DNA of 64,000 nucleotides from Myxococcus eversor (lineage in GTDB: Bacteria; Myxococcota; Myxococcia; Myxococcales; Myxococcaceae). Below, in pieces: positions 23,401 to 38,400 of this stretch (the first letter of the stretch is position 1; the number at the start of each line of letters is the position of its first letter). The notes below the pieces were generated by a model. It searched no databases, was not told the DNA's origin, and saw only the letters and a list, made by a program, of their open reading frames with translations. The stretch is from positions 62,001 to 126,000 of the forward strand of contig NZ_JAAIXY010000011.1 of assembly GCF_010894455.1 (NCBI RefSeq), given 5' to 3'. Made by a program: the position numbers and the translations under genes.

Positions 23401-26400
23401 CCCTCAGGAGCGTCCCGACCGCATCGTCATCACGCCCGCCAACCTCCTCGAGACGGGGATGCGCTATCGGGTTGTCGTCACGGGACTGAAGGGCGCCCAG
23501 GTGGGCTCCCTCATGCCCGGTCGCTTCGTGATGGAGTTCGAGGCGTCGGACGAGACGGTGTCTCGTCAGCCGGTCGTCGCGGCGCTGTCTCCTCGCGAGG
23601 GGCCGGTGGCGGGCGGGACGCTCGTCACGCTGTCGGGTGCGAGCTTCGAAAGTGGGCTGGAGGTCCGCTTCGGCGGTGTTCCCGCCGTGGTCGAGTCCGT
23701 CTCTCCGACGGAGTTGAAGGTCCGGACCCCGGCGGCGCTGGCGGCGGGAGCGGTGGCGCTCGAGGTGCGCAATCCGTCGGGCGGAACACTGATTCGCACC
23801 GGCGCCTTCATCTACATGCAGCCGCTGGAGTTGCTCTCCCTCTCTCCTGGACGAGGGCCTTCGTCAGGCGGCTCGAAGGTGGTGCTGACGGGTCGTGGCT
23901 TCACGACCACCGGGCTGATGCAGGTCCTGTTCGACGGCACTCCAGCCCTGCGCGTTCGCACGCTGGGGATGGAGCGCATCGAAGCCTTCACTCCCAACGG
24001 GCTCCGCGGCGCGGTGGATGTGACGGTGGTTCATCCGAACGGCGCGCGAGACACGTTGCAGGAGGCGTACGTCTTCGACCAGCCCACCGACTCCTCGGTC
24101 GCCTTCAAGGGGGGGATTCGGGACATGGTGGCCATCGGTGACCATGTCTACATGGTGGGCGCGGAGGGCCTGCGGATCGTCGACCTCTCCGGCCTCTATC
24201 GCCTGGGGAGGCTCGCGGGAACGCCCATCCCGCCCGAGCGACGCAACGAACTCATCGACGAGGACGGCGACCGGGTGGATGACCGCATCGTCGGAGCGTG
24301 GAGCTACGCCGGGGGCGAGCTGCTCTCCCTCTCCTACACGTCGGAATGGAATGACCGGCTCTTCGTGGGCGCGGGCGTGTTCTCCGAGCAAGGGACGTAC
24401 GTCAAGGGTCAGGTGATCGAACTGGACATCTCCCGGCCCGCCGAGCCCCAGGAAGTGACCGTGACGTCCTCCGGAGCGGGGGGCGTGTTCGGTCTGGATG
24501 CGCGTGGGGATCGCCTGCTGGCCGCCGCTGGCTCGGCGGGTCTGCGCGGCTTCGATATCACCCACAGGCCCTTCCTCATGAACGTGTTGCCGTCCCCCCT
24601 GGGGTCGGAAGGCAGCGGCCCCGAGGTCTCGGCCCTGGCGGCGGAAGACGGGCTCGCGGTCGTGGGCTCCGGACGTTGGACTCCTGGCCACCGCTTCACC
24701 GGGGGACGTCTGCACACGGTTCGCGTGGACCGGGCCCCCACACATCAGGATTTCCTGGCGCTCGACGTGCAGCGGGTCCGCTTGCGTCCGGATCACTGGG
24801 CGGTGGTGGCTGCTGGTAACGAGGGCCTCGTGTTGGTCGACGTGTCCCAGCCCGGTGACATCCACCGAGGGCCCTCGCTCGGCACCGACGTGCTCAAGGG
24901 CTTCGCGTCCGATGTCCGACTGGTGGGAGAGCTCGCGTACGTGGCCGTTGGGGCGGCGGGCGTGGCCGTGGTGGACCTGAGTGACGTGCTGAACCCCCGG
25001 CTGTCGCACCACGTCGCGGGGGCCAGCGGAGGCTCCGCCGAGCGGGTGGCCGTGGCGGGTGGACGCGTGGTCAGCGCGCGCGACCGGGGCGCTCATGGCT
25101 GGTCCCTGGAGTTCGGCCCGGCGGCCGAGTTGACGCTGGTCTCCGCGAGCGTGAAGGCCGGTGAGATCGTTCCTCGCGATCTGTCGTCACTGTTGCTTAC
25201 CTTTTCCTCGACGGTGGCTGCCCAGAGCGCTCGTGCCGCGGTGTCGCTGACCGTGAATGGCGAGGAGTGGCTGCGCACGGCATCGCCGCTCGTGGACCTG
25301 GAAGCAGGGAGCGAGGCGGAGCCTGTCAGCACGGTCCTCATCCGCTTGCGTCCGGAGTCGCGGCTTCCGCAGGGCGCCAGCTTGCGACTCTCGGTCTCGA
25401 CGGCGCTCTTGACCCCGGATGCGCGTCATCTGTTGTCGCCCTTCGAGGTGAGCTTCGCGGCGGCCTCCGCCCATGGCCTTCGTCCCGTGCTCGGCCAGGT
25501 CGTCCCCCGGGTCGCCTCCACGGAGGGGGACGCCTTCGTTCAGATTCTGGGCGAGAACTTCGCGGAGAAGACCACCGTCCTCATCGGCGGCGTTCCTGCC
25601 GAAGTGCAGCTGTCGTTGCCTCATGACCCGACGCGATTGGTGGTCAACGTCCCGCCGGGGCTCCCAGGGCTCGCCGACGTGGTGGTCCTCAATGGCGAAC
25701 TGGATTCCCAGGGGCAGCTCGTGCCGGGCTCTGGCTCGGGCCTGTGGGATCGGCGCGCGGGGGCCTTCCTCTACAAGGCTCCTCTGTATCTGGCCAAGGC
25801 GACGCCTCGGTTCCTCAACCCGAAGGGCAACAGCCAGATGCGAATCACGGGTGACGGCTTCCTGCCAGCCTGGGCCTATGGCGCCCTGGGCGCGCCCAGG
25901 GTCTTCGTCGGCGGGCTTGAGTCCGCGTCCGTTTCAGTCGTGTCGACCACCGAGTTGAGCGTGACGGCGCCGCCAGGCTCGTTCGACTCACTCGAGCGCT
26001 ATGCGAAAATCAAGGTGGTGTCCTCGCTGCCGCGCAACTCGGGCGAGGGCACCAGCGCGGTGTGGGACGAAGAGCACGCTCTCGACCAGGCGGTGACGTA
26101 TGGCCTGGAACGCGGTGGTGTCGTGGACCCGTTGCCACCGCCGCCCACTCCGGGAGAGGTCGCGGTCAACTCGTTCATGCCGAAGTCACTCGCCGTGGCG
26201 TCGGACAATCCCTTGATGCTCTACGCCTCGGCGGGTGCGTCCGTGGGCGGCAACCGCCTGCGGACGGAGTACTCGGGCGTGTACAACCCGTCGGGCCACT
26301 TCCTCGACGCGTTCGTCGTGGGGAGCTTCGACGTCCAGCGCGCGGGTGCTCCCATGGCGTCGCTGGAAGCGCGGGCCGAGCCCGACACTTCGCGAGTGGA

Positions 26401-29400
26401 TGTGCTCCAGGCCATCCTGACGGGCTATCTGCCCGCCGAGACTCCGTGGCCCGAGCTGGACCTCACCCCGGACTCGCTCGACGTGGCGACGCGCGGTGGG
26501 CAGGTGCTCGTCGCGAATGGTGCGTCGGGCCTGGCCGTGACGCGCTCGACGGGCACTGCCATGGAGGTGCTGGGGCGCGCGAGTTTCGGGACGTGGGGAG
26601 AGCCACAGCTCGCCACGCGCCTGCTCCCCACCCAGGTCGGCGGTTGGGTGGCGTTCAACGGCATGACGCCCAATCCTCCGCCAGGGGCTGGCCAGTGCAT
26701 CCTCTCGGAGCCCGCGGTCGGCACGTCCGGCGTGCTGAGGCTGATGGATACGCGCTATCCGGCAGACCCGTTGCTCGTCGGGAGCATTCCCCTGCAGGAC
26801 GAGCCGTATGGCATGGCGGTGGGGGCTGGCCGACTCTACGTGGTCACCGGCAACCATGAAGGCGTGCACTACTGCGCCAACCCGCAGGGAACATTTCCTC
26901 CGCCGCCCGAGTACTCCCTGGGCGGTGGTGCACGGGGCGGACAGCGCACGACGTATCACTCCGAGGGCGCGGCCCCCCGAGGCGCCCTGGAGATCTACGC
27001 GTCCGCGCATCCAGGCGCGGCGCGGGTGAAGCGGCTGGAGTACCCAGCCACCTTCACCGACGTGGTGGTCGTGGGTGACACGGCCATCGTCGCGGCGGCG
27101 GAGCTCGGGGTGCTCTTCTTCGATGTCTCCGAGCCGGCGAGCGCGGTGGAGCTGACCGCCCTGCGCATCCCCTTCGACGAAGAGCTCTCCAATACGCCCG
27201 GTGAGCCGCAGCGACTGCGACTCCTGGGGGACATGCTTTTCGTGGCCTCGAATCGAGGCGGCGTGGTGTTGGTGGACGTCGCGAACCCGCGCGCGCCCCA
27301 GCTCATCAGTGGCGGCAACACCGAGGTGGCCTTCGACACGGCGGTCGCCGGGGACCGTCTGGTGTTGGCGGGCGGTGACCGGCTGACGGAGCTGGTCGTT
27401 CCCTTCTCGTTCATCACCGACGTGGTGCCCTCACGCGGGTCCATCATCCCTCCCGATGGGCCGGAGCTGCTCGTCAGGATCAACCGCCCCATCCACGCTC
27501 CGAGCGTCCATCCGGGCACGGTCCAGCTCGTGGGCACCGACGGGCTTCCGGCGGTTGGCGCGGACGGACAGCCCGTGGGTGTCACGCTGACGGTGGAGAA
27601 CGACCTCGACACGCGCCTTCATGGCGTGAAGGTTCGCGTGCAGGGCACGCTGAAGCCCGAGACGTCGTATGTGCTGCGGCTGACGACGGGCGTGACGGAC
27701 CAGTCTGGCGGGCGCCTGTTGTTGCCCTTCGCCGCCACGTTCCAGACAGGCAAGGCGAACAGCCGTCGGCCGTTGGTGGCCGACCTCGAGCCGCGGAGCC
27801 TTCCACGCGCCACGGGTGGGGGCCTGACCCTCCTGGGGACGGGGTTCACGGGCACGGAGCGGGTCATCTTCACGGGCAGCGGGCAGGAGCCGCGCGTGGT
27901 GGACTGCTCGGTCGGTGGCTGTGTCGTGGCGGGAGAGGGGACGACGCTGACTCTCACCGCACCCGGCGCGGAACGGTCGGGAGCCGTGGAGGTGAAGGTC
28001 GTCCACCCGGGAGGGCCTTCGTCCGAGCTGCACTCCGCGCTGTTCTATCTGGAGACCGCGTCCGAGGCTCAGGCGACCCTGTCTCCAGACCATGGCCCCG
28101 TGGCGGGAGGCACGCGGGTCACGATGGTGCTCGACCGAGATGCGCTGATGCCGGGGATGACGGTCCGCGTGGCGGGTGCGCCGGCGGTGGATGTGGACGT
28201 CGTCGACCTCCGCACGGTGCGCTTCACGGTGCCACGCGCCAACGAGGCAGGGCTTGCCACCGTCAAGCTGGTCGACGCCGCGCAGGGGCAGGCAGGGGCC
28301 GACGGGTGGCCGCTGGCGACCTTCGCCTATGACATGCCATTCCGCATGAACCTGGACCTGCCGGGCTATCCACCCAAGCAGGTGTCAGAGCTGAAGCGGG
28401 TGAGTGACACGTTGTTCGTCGGCGTGAGCGGTCCGTCCCACTCGGTGGGGCTGGATATCTTCGACATGACCCTCGAGGAGCGTCCCCTGCGTCTGGGCGG
28501 CGTGGCGACGGAGCAGGCGGTGCTGGGTCTGGATGTCAGCGGAAACCTGGCGGTGCTCGCCGAGGGGGCGGGCATCTCCGTGGTGGACGTGTCCGAGCTG
28601 AAGCGTCCGTACTTCGTGGGCCGGGCCACCACGGGTGGCCTCGCCACGGGTGTCCGAATCGAGGGAACGCTGGCCTATGTCAGCGTGACGCAGCCAGGAG
28701 CGGCCAGCGGGCAGATCCAGGTCTTCGACCTCGCCACTCCGCAACCCGTGTTCCTTCGTGCCGCGCCGCTCTATCCGGAGGACGGCCTCGCGCTCGACCT
28801 GGGAGTGGACCGCTTCTATGTCCTCACGTCGAACATCCGTGACGGAGTCGCCAACGGGTTGCGGCTCGGCGTCTACGACCGGGAGGGCGCACGCAAGGGT
28901 GGGGTGGTGATCGACGCGGGCCTGCCCCTGGACGCGTTGCTGCGCGCGCGCATCGCGGTGCGCTCGGGCCGCGCCTATGTCTCCGTGGGGACGCGTCTCT
29001 ACGTCTTCGACGTGTCGCCGCAGCACGAGGCGGAACCCGTGAAGCTCCAGGCCACGGCCCTCGTGGCCGAGGGCACGGGCTTGACGTGGTACGGCGGCAG
29101 CCTGCTGGTGGCCACGCGCGACGCGAACGAGACGATTGTCGAGGTCTCGCCCACGGAGCTGCTCGCGGTGGGACACTTCCCCGCGCAGGGTGCGGTGGCG
29201 GCCGTGGATTCGCGGATCCACATCGACTTCAACATGCACGTCGATGAGAGCTCGCTCCAGGCCGCGAGCTTCGTGGTGAAGGCGTTCTCGGGGGCCCATC
29301 CGGCCCCCACGGGTCGCACGGTGAGTGGCGAGAGCGAGGTCATCTTCTCCGGCACGCGAGGTTCGTATCTCCTCTTCACGCCGGATTCGAGCTTCGCGCC

Positions 29401-32400
29401 AGGAGAGCGGATTGAGGTCTCGCTCGCCGCCCATGGCATCAAGTCGCTGCTGTTGGAGTCGGGGGTGACGCGCTCCCTGGCGAGCCCTGTCGCCTTCGGG
29501 TTCCAGGTGGACTCAGGAGGCCGCCCACAGCCGGTCATCTCCAAGGTGGTGCCCGCCAGCGGGCTGTTGACGGAGACGACGACGGTCCGCATCGAGGGGA
29601 CGGGTTTCGGTGGAACCGGACGGGTCGTCTCCATCGGGGGGAAGCCCATCACTGGCGCGGGCAATGTCGTGTGGACCGCTGGCGCGCTGGAGGCGCTCAC
29701 CGTGAAGGTTCCGCCCGCTTCGGTCGCGGGGCCGGCGGCGGTGCAGGTCGGCTATCCCGAGGGCGCGGTTGCCACGCGACTGGGAGGCTTCGTCTATCGC
29801 GAGCCGCTCACGCTGGGGGCGCCCACGCCGGACCATGCCGGTCAGTCGGGAGGCGTCGAGGTGGCCTTCACTGGGAGGGGCTTCATGCCGGGGATGGGCA
29901 TCCTCTTCGGTGACAGTCCCTCGCTCGATGTCCGGGTTCACTCTTCCGTGCGCGTCACCGCCGTGGCGCCGCCGCACGCGGCTGGACTCGTGGAGGTCAG
30001 GGCCCAGCTCCAGACGCCGACCCATTCAGGCGGCACACAATCGCACTCCGCCGTCAGCCCACGCCCCTTCCTGTATGGCGCGGGTGCGGTCGCGCGCCTT
30101 GAGACACCTCCGTTGCGCCACGTCGTCGTGGACCGGGGCGTCGTGTATGCGTCCATCGGCGGTGAGGTCGAGGTGACAGGCCCTCAGGGCGTTGCCGTGG
30201 CCGGCGGTGGTGAGCGAGCACAGGCACAGGGCGGGTTGTTCATCGCGGACCCCTCGGAGCCGACGGCCGTCCGACAGGTGGCGCGTCTCATGTTCTCGGA
30301 CAGTTCGAGGTCGGGGGCGTATCAGCTCGTGAAGGCGGGCTCGTTGCTCTACGTCGCCGCGGGGACGGGTGGCCTGAAGGTCGTGGACGTGACGCGGCCT
30401 TCCACGCCGTCGTTGAGGTACACGCTGGCTGGCACGGGAACGACCGTGGGCGTCGCGGTGGGGGGCGAGATGCTCTTCGCCGCGGACTCCTCGGGCGTTC
30501 GTGCCTACCGCACGACGGAGGCCGAGCAGCCTCGGCTGACCCAGCAGAGGCTCATCCCGGGAGGGGTGACGGCGCTTGCCCTGCATGGTGACTACCTGCT
30601 CGCCGCGGCCGAAGGCGCTGATGGAGCGCGGCTGCTCGTGCTGGATGCGCGCAGGGGAGATCTGGCGAAGGTGAGCGAGCTGCCATTGCTGGGACCCGCG
30701 AGCCACATCACGACCGAGGGAGCTCGCGCCTTCGTGTCGCTCGGAGAGAAGGCCCGGGTGGCCATCGTCGACCTGTCGACTCCCGCGCGGCCTTCAATGG
30801 CGGGGGCATTGTTGCTCGAGGACGTGATGAACAGCGGGCGGGTGTCCGCGGAGCAGACGCGAGTGGCCGCCGGAATCGCCTACGTCGCCGCGGGCGGAGG
30901 CAAGGTGCAGCGCTTCCGCGTGCCCCTGGCAGGCTCTCCGACGAAGCTCTCACACGCGCTGGTCCACGGCGATGCCAGCACGCTGGCGATGATGGACCGC
31001 CACCTCCTGGTGGGGACGCTCGTCCTCGACAAGGCAGGCCGGGCGGTGGAGCTGCCCATCCAGCCTCCCGAGGATGGCTCGGGAGCACTCGCCGGGACGA
31101 TTGCCTCGGTGAAGCTGGACCACATCGAGCTGCGCGGCACCATTCCCTCCGAGGGCGAGGTGGTGCCCGTGGGAATCTCGCCGACGGTGCTTCTGTCGGA
31201 GCTGCCGAGCGCCGCCACCCTTTCGGAGGTCCGCCTGGAGACCCTGGGTGGACAGCCCGTGGCCGGCACTGTCGAGGCTCGCTCCGACGAGGGCGGGGCT
31301 CGCGCGGTGTTCGACCCCGCGACGAACCTTCAGGTGGCGGCGCACTACGTCCTCAAGGTGGGCAGTGGACTCGCCGATGTTCAGGGAGGGGTGCTGGGGA
31401 CGGACGCGGAGGTCCGGTTCCAGACCGCGTCACAGGCCTCGGTTGAAAGGCCGACGCTGGCCGAGGTCACGCCCGGCTACGGCCTGACGTCGGGGGGTGA
31501 GACGGTGGATCTCTTCGGTACGGGCTTCAAGGAGGGTTGCAAGGTTCGTATCGGTGGACAGCTCGCGGGGGCCACGGCGGCGGGGAGCTGCGTGGTGTCC
31601 GATGCCGGAACGCGAATCACCGTCACCGCGCCGCCTGGAGTCGTTGGCGCCGCCTCGGTTGAAGTCGTCAACTTGGACGGCCTTGGCGTGTCCCGACTTG
31701 GGGCGTACCGCTATCTGGTGGCGCCGAGGATTTCGAGCGTGGTGCCGAGCTTCGCGGAGACGATGAGCCGCGAGCAGATTCGCATCCACGGTGAGGGGTT
31801 CTACGCGGGCTCTCGCGTGACGTTCTCCGGCATCCCCGCCCGCGCCACCTCGGTGGATGTGTCGGGCACCCTGACGGCGACGCTGCCCGACGGGATTGTG
31901 GGACCCGTCGATGTGCGAGTCGAAACGCCGACAGCGGGGGGCTCCGTGTCGAGCCAGCTCCTGGGTGGGTTTACCTTCACGCTGGCCCGACGCGAGGAAA
32001 TGGAGGGCGGCGGCCCCGCGAGCGCGCTCGTGGGTGGCACCCTGCTTCAGGCTCGCGCGGGTGAGTTGGTCGCCGTCGACCTGTCGACGTCGGGCAACAA
32101 GCTGGAGCTGGGGCGTGTCCCGGGTGTGAGTGGTGCCACGGCGCTGGTTGTCGCCGGAAGCCATGCCGTGTTGCTGGGTGAGCGCGAAGTGGTGCGCTAC
32201 GCGCTGGGGAGCTGTGGCAGTGGGCCTGGTGTGGGTTGCAGCCCCGTGGAGGTCGACCGCGTGCCGCTGGTGGCGGGACAGTCGCTGTCCTCGGTGGCGG
32301 CGACGCCGGACGCGACGACGGTCGCGGTGTCGGGTGGCAGTGAGCTGGTGGTGCTGACGATGCTGCGAGACGCGGGGCAGGCGCGAGACCGGCTCATGGT

Positions 32401-35400
32401 GGTGGCACAGCACTCCGTGGCACCGGCGCGCATCGCCGGGCTGGGTGTCGTGGGCTCCTCGCTCGTGCTCTTGCTGGAGGAACAGCAGGTCTCGCGGCTC
32501 GAACTCCGGAGCTTGGACGATGGCGCGCTGCATCTGCTGAGTGAGGTGCAGGGGCTCCCGGGTACGGCACATGACCTGGTGGTGGATGGCAGTCGGGTCG
32601 CCGTGGCGACGGGTGCGTCCGCGCATCTCCTGGAGGTGATGGACCCGACGGCGCCGAGGCGTCTTGGCTCCTGGACCGCCCAGGGAGGCGTGGGAACGCA
32701 GCCGCGCTCCCTGGCGCTGGCCGGGCCCTGGCTGTTGGCCGTGGGCACCGAGCGCGCCTCGTGGGTTGACACCACGGCGTCGGCGCCGTTCGTGGAGCGG
32801 ACCTTCTTCCTCCACGCCGCGTCCACATCGCCGAAGGCCCTGCTCGGAGATGGCCTCGCACTGGTGAGCCAGTCTTCCGGTACCCAGCTCTTCGACACGT
32901 TGCCGTACCCGACGGTGTGGCGCACGTCGCCGCGTCCGGGCGAGGAGCTACCGCTCGGGGCTCCGGTGACGGTGTCCTTCGCGAGCGAGCTGCCGCTTAC
33001 CGTGGCCTCGGGCTCGACGCTCGAAATCTTGGAGGGGGAGACCGTCGTCCCGGCGTCGTCCGTGTCGCGCTCGGGGTCGACTCTGCGCTTCCTGCCGCAG
33101 GGCGAGCTGACCCCGGGCCGTGTCTACGCGGCGCGTGTCGGGCTCAAGCCGACGTCGTTCATGGGCGGCAATCTGCGTGGCACCTGGAACTTCGAGCTGC
33201 GCAGTGGGGCACTGGCTCCGGGTGTTTCCGTCAGCGAGCTCGTGCCAGCTCAGGGTCCGGTCGCGGGTGGCACCGTCGTGACGTTGTCGGGAGCGGGCTT
33301 CGCTCCGGGAACACAGGTGTTCTTCGGTGCCACGCTCGCGACGGATGACCCGACGCACGAGGCTTCGTCCTCGGAGCTGCGGGTCCTGACTCCGCCCACG
33401 GCGCATGCGGGCCCTGTCCGCGTGCGCGTCGTGAGTGGCGCGGGGACCGCGGACGTGCCGGGAGGCTTCGTCTACACGGCGCCGTTCGCCGTCTCGGAGG
33501 TCGTTCCGTCGAAGGTCGACTTCGGGGGCCAGTGGGTGTCGTTGCTGGGCACCGGCTTCACGCGCGGTCTCGAGGTCCGCTTCACGGAGCATGGAGCCCG
33601 GGCGCGGTTGATGAACTTCGCGACGGGCCGTGTGGACGTGCTCGTTCCTCCGGGAGGCGAAGGCTGGGTGCCGCTGTTCCTCTCGCAGTCGGGGGCCAGC
33701 CTGACGTTGACTCAGTCGCTCCACCGAGGGGACCTGCGGCCGCCGACACAGCAGCCGACGTATGCACCAGCGGGCGCCGTCGCCAGCGACGAGAAGGTGT
33801 TCAGCGCGACGTTCGACGAGCCCGTGCGCCTGGGGACGGGGATGGATGCGCCGACGACGGCTGTCTTGACGGACCTCGCGACAGGGCTCGCCATGCCTGG
33901 AACCGTGAGCGTTTCGGGCGCGATGGTGGTGTTCACGCGACCGCCAGGGGCCGCGGACCTTCCTTCGGTCCGCACCTACAGGCTGACGCTCTCGAACATC
34001 TATGACCTCGCGGGCAATCAGAGACCGGCGCCAGCGCCCCATGACTTCGTGGCGGAAGACACCGTGGACCCCACGGTGTCGCTGGCCTTCGCGGGACGGA
34101 ACGAGCCCGTGGGCAATGCCATGCTTGGCGTGGGTACCGAGTACGCCTTCGTCGTGAAGGCGACGGACGACAGCAACCATCTGGCGAAGGTCGAGCTCCT
34201 CGTGGACGGGGTGCCGCTTTCGGTCTCGAATGCCGCGACACACGAGTTCCGTCACGTGTGGCGGGCCGTTCCCCCGGGGGGAACCTCCAGCCTGTTGGCC
34301 AGGGTGACGGATGGTGGTGGCAACGTCGGCACGTTGTCGGCGACCGTGAACCTGACCAGCGACCGGTTGCCGTCGGTCCGCTTCACGCAGCCGGGGCAGG
34401 CGAGTGTCAGCCTCAAGGAGGGCGCGTCGCTGGCCCTGCAAGTGAGTGCGGACGATGCCGAGGAACTCCGGGCCATCGAGCTGAGCCTCGACGGCGTGCC
34501 GCTCCGGCGCATCACCATCGCCGCGAAGACGCAGGAGATTCTGGAGGAGACGCTCTCGTTGACCCTGGCGGGTGACGTGTCGGAGCTCCACGAGCTTGTC
34601 GCCGTGGCGGTCGATTCACGAGGCCAGACGTCGCCTCCGACGCTGCTGCAGGTGATGGTTGAGCGCGACGTCACCCGTCCGACCGTCTCGTGGCGGATGC
34701 CGTCGCAGGGCGCGAGGATGACCTCGGGGGCTGCGATGGATCTCCGGGTCGCCGTCGCCGATGACACCCGTGTCGTCACCACCGTCTTCCAACAGCGGGT
34801 GGGCGCCGGGATGCTGAAGGAGCTTGCTTCCTTCCAGGGGCTCCCCGAGCCGTTGCGGTGGGTAGCGCCCACTGTTCACGAGGACACCCAGGTCAAGCTC
34901 CGGGTCGTCGCGCGGGACGGTCGTGGCAATGAAGGCGAAGCCTTGCTCGACGTCACGGTGGTTCCCGCGGCCCCGGGCGCCGCGAAGCCGTACGTGTCAT
35001 TGCTCGAGCCGACGAGGGACCGGGGAGATCTGATCGAAGGAAGGACCGTGGAGGTCGTCGTCGACGTGGTCTCACCGGCGGGTGTGGCCTCGGTCACGTT
35101 GGGCGTCGACACCCAGCGCGTGACGCTGACACATGCTCCCTGGCGCCATGTGTTCAAGCTCCCACTGCTCGTGGGAGAGCAGCCGTACCGGATCCCCGTC
35201 CATGCGAGCGCGACGGACGTGAACGGGCTGCAAAGCGAACCGCTCGCGCAGTTCTTCTGGCTCGTGAGCGATTGGGAGCTGCCGACCCCCGAGCTCCTTG
35301 TCTCGACGAGACCGGAGGGCCCGGTCTGGCTGGGTGGCTCCACCCTGCGAGTGGACGACACGGAGGCCGCGCTGACCTCCACCGCCTCGCTGCGGGTGGC

Positions 35401-38400
35401 GGGGGCCTCCATCCTCGCGACGCAAGAGGGCGCCTTCCGATTGCCCTTGGGCGAAGAGGCCGCGCCGGTGATTGCCACGGTGGGGGCATTGGAGACGGGC
35501 TCGCAGCGGTTCGCGGCGACGAAGCAGGGGACACTGGCGGTCTTCGCTCGCGGTGCGGAAAGCGTGAAGCCAGAGGTCGGGGCGCCGGTGGTCGGTGTGG
35601 CGGCGCGAAGCGATGTCTGGGCCGTCCTGCGTGATGACCTCGCGGGAGAGAGCGTCGTCGAACTTCGCGCTCGTGGAAGCTTCGAGGTCCTGGGGACGCG
35701 GAAGCTGAAGGGGCGCGCGATTGGATTGGCCTTCGTGGAGGACCGGCTCGCGGTGGTGTTGGAGCGAGTGGGCTCGGGCGTCCTCGAGCTGTTGTCCTTG
35801 CCTGACCTGGTCACGACGACGGTGTCGCTGCGCCGTCCTCCGACCGCGGTGGCCTCCTCGCGAGGTGCCTGGCTTCTGGTGGGCACGGATGAGGGGCTGG
35901 AGGTGCGGACGGCGGCGGGTGCGCTCATGGGGCGTCTGTCAGGGGGCCCCGTCAAGGCGCTCGCGGCGAATGCGGAGCGGGGCTGGGTGCTGGAGACGGG
36001 GCGGTTGAAGTCCGTGGACCTCTCGGTTCCGCACGCTCCCAAGGCGCGGCTTTCGGAGTCTATCGAAGGGGCGTCCTTCGTCGCGGCCGTGGCACCGGAC
36101 CGTGCATGCGTGGTCGGAGTTCGCACCGGAGCGGGCTTTGTCCGCTGCTACGAGGACGCTGACGGTGCCCTCGCGCGCCTGGGGGCCACGGACGCTCGGT
36201 TCGAGGTGCCCGCGCAGTCCGCCTCGGTCTTGGGGCCGTGGCTTGTCCTGGGCACGGCGCAGGGGCTTCTCGTCCATGACGCAAGGTCGGAGCCTCGCGC
36301 GGCCATGGATTATCCGTTCAGCGTCGGTGAGTTCCCCGCGCTCGAGGGCATGGCCGCCGCTGGGGCCGCGGACCTCTACGCGGCGAATGCTCGCGGAGTG
36401 TCACGCTTGCCGCTGGGCCGTGGTCCGGGAGTGCCCGCGGTGTCCTTGGTGGCGCCGGAGACGGGTGTGAAGGGTGCTCGGGTGGCGTTGGCCGCGACGG
36501 TGAATGATGGCGTGGACGCCTTCCAGTCCTATGTGGCGGAGCTGAAGGTGAACGGTCGGACCGTGGAGGTGCTCGACGGACAGGTGCCTGATTCGGTGGA
36601 CCTGCCCCTGACGGGAGCCACGGCGCGTCTTGAGCTGTGGGTGCATGACCAGGCCGGCAACTCCGTCAAGGCGGAGGACACCGTCAACCTGACCGAGCCC
36701 ACCTCGGGGCCTGAGTTCATTTCGCTCCAGGCCCGGCCTTCCGTGTTGGAGGGCGCGCGCCTGGAAGTGGTGCCTGTGTTCGTCGACCCGGCGCGGGTGA
36801 AGTTCGTCACGGTGGAGCTGCGGGACGGAGCCACGGTGCTGGACTCCGTCACGGTGAGCGCTCCGTCGTTGAAGGCGGTGCTGTCCGTTCCCGTGCTCGG
36901 CATCACCGAGGAGTATGGTCGCGCGGTGACGCTGGAGGCCGTCGCCTCCGATGGGACGCGCCAGGCCATCTCCGCGCCCGTGGTCGTGCGCATCCTGCCG
37001 AACAGCCTGCCTTCGGGGCGTCCGTTCTCGCTGCAGGCCGTGTCGGCGCAGGTCGTCGAGGGGCAGGCCCTCTCGGTGTCAGCGCACTTCCCCGGCGAGG
37101 TGCCTCCGGGCTTCCCGTACACGTTGAGTTTCTCCGTCGGCCTGACGGAGGAGGCCGCCGTTGAGCAGCGCGTCCTCGTTTCGCCCGAGGCGTTCACGAT
37201 GCTCAGGATGCCCTGGCTGCCGGAGGGGGTGACGAGTGCCCCCATGCGAATCATCGCCTGGCTGATCGACGATGAAGGACGTGAGTCGGTGGCGTGGACC
37301 CAGGTCACGGTGGCGGCTGACTCGGCGTCCCCGAGCATCACCCGGTTCGACGTGGAGCCGACTGGCTCGGTGGTGGCCGCGGGCTCCACGGTCGCCGCGA
37401 CGCTGGAGGTGAGCGATGACTCGCGGAACGTGGCGGAGCTGGGCCTGCGCGTGAGGCTGGGCGAGACCGTCGTGGCGACGGGTGGTGGTTCCGTGAGCTA
37501 TGCGGTTCCGGCTCGGACGCCTGCTGGGACCGTGCTGCGAATCGAGGCCTGGGCGACGGATGCTCGGGGTCATCTGAAGGAAGTCTTCCAGCAGCGAGAG
37601 GTGACCGCGCCCGTCGTGGGCCCGGAGGCCATCGTGTACGGGGGGCTCTTCGCGGGGGCGCGTGACGTCACGGTGCTGGGCGACGTGGTGGCTGTCGCGA
37701 CCGGGAAGGGCGTCTCACTGGGGCGGCTGGTCCACTCCGGAACCAACGCTTCCGTCACGCCACTGGGGACGGTGCGAGTCGAGGGGACGCCCCGGGAGCT
37801 GGCTGTCCTGGGGCAGCACGTGCTCGTGGCGGTCGAGCAGGGGACGGTCTTCGCACTGGATGTCTCCCGGCCCGAGCTGCCGCGAGTCGTGGGCTGGTCC
37901 GATACGAATGATGTCACGTCGCTCAAGGCGGCGAGTCGAGCCTTCGCGGTGAGGGGCGATGCACGCCTTTTCGAACTGGACCTGTCGAGTCCCGAGGTGC
38001 CGAGCTTCGTCCATTACGTCAACCGGCCCGCCATGGCGGGGGCCGCGCCGTTGCTGGCGGTGACCGGTGAGCGGATGTTCCATGCCTCGGGCTCGTGGCT
38101 CCAGGCCACCCAGGTGAGCGTGACGCCTCCGGCTGACTATGTCGCCGCGCTCGCCGCGCAGTTCGCGGGACGACCTCTCGTCGTCGACGTGGAGGGGAGC
38201 ACTGTCGTGGTGGGGACGGACGTGGGGGTTCATGTCGCCGCGCTCGAGACCTCGAGCCTCACCGCGCAAGGGAGCGTGATGCTGGGAGTGGGCGCGCGAG
38301 CCCTGGCGGTGAGCCAGGGGCGTGCCTATGTGGTGGGGACCGACGGCATCCTGCGCGTGGTGGACGTCCGCGAGCCTCATGCGCCTCGCGTTGTGGGGCG

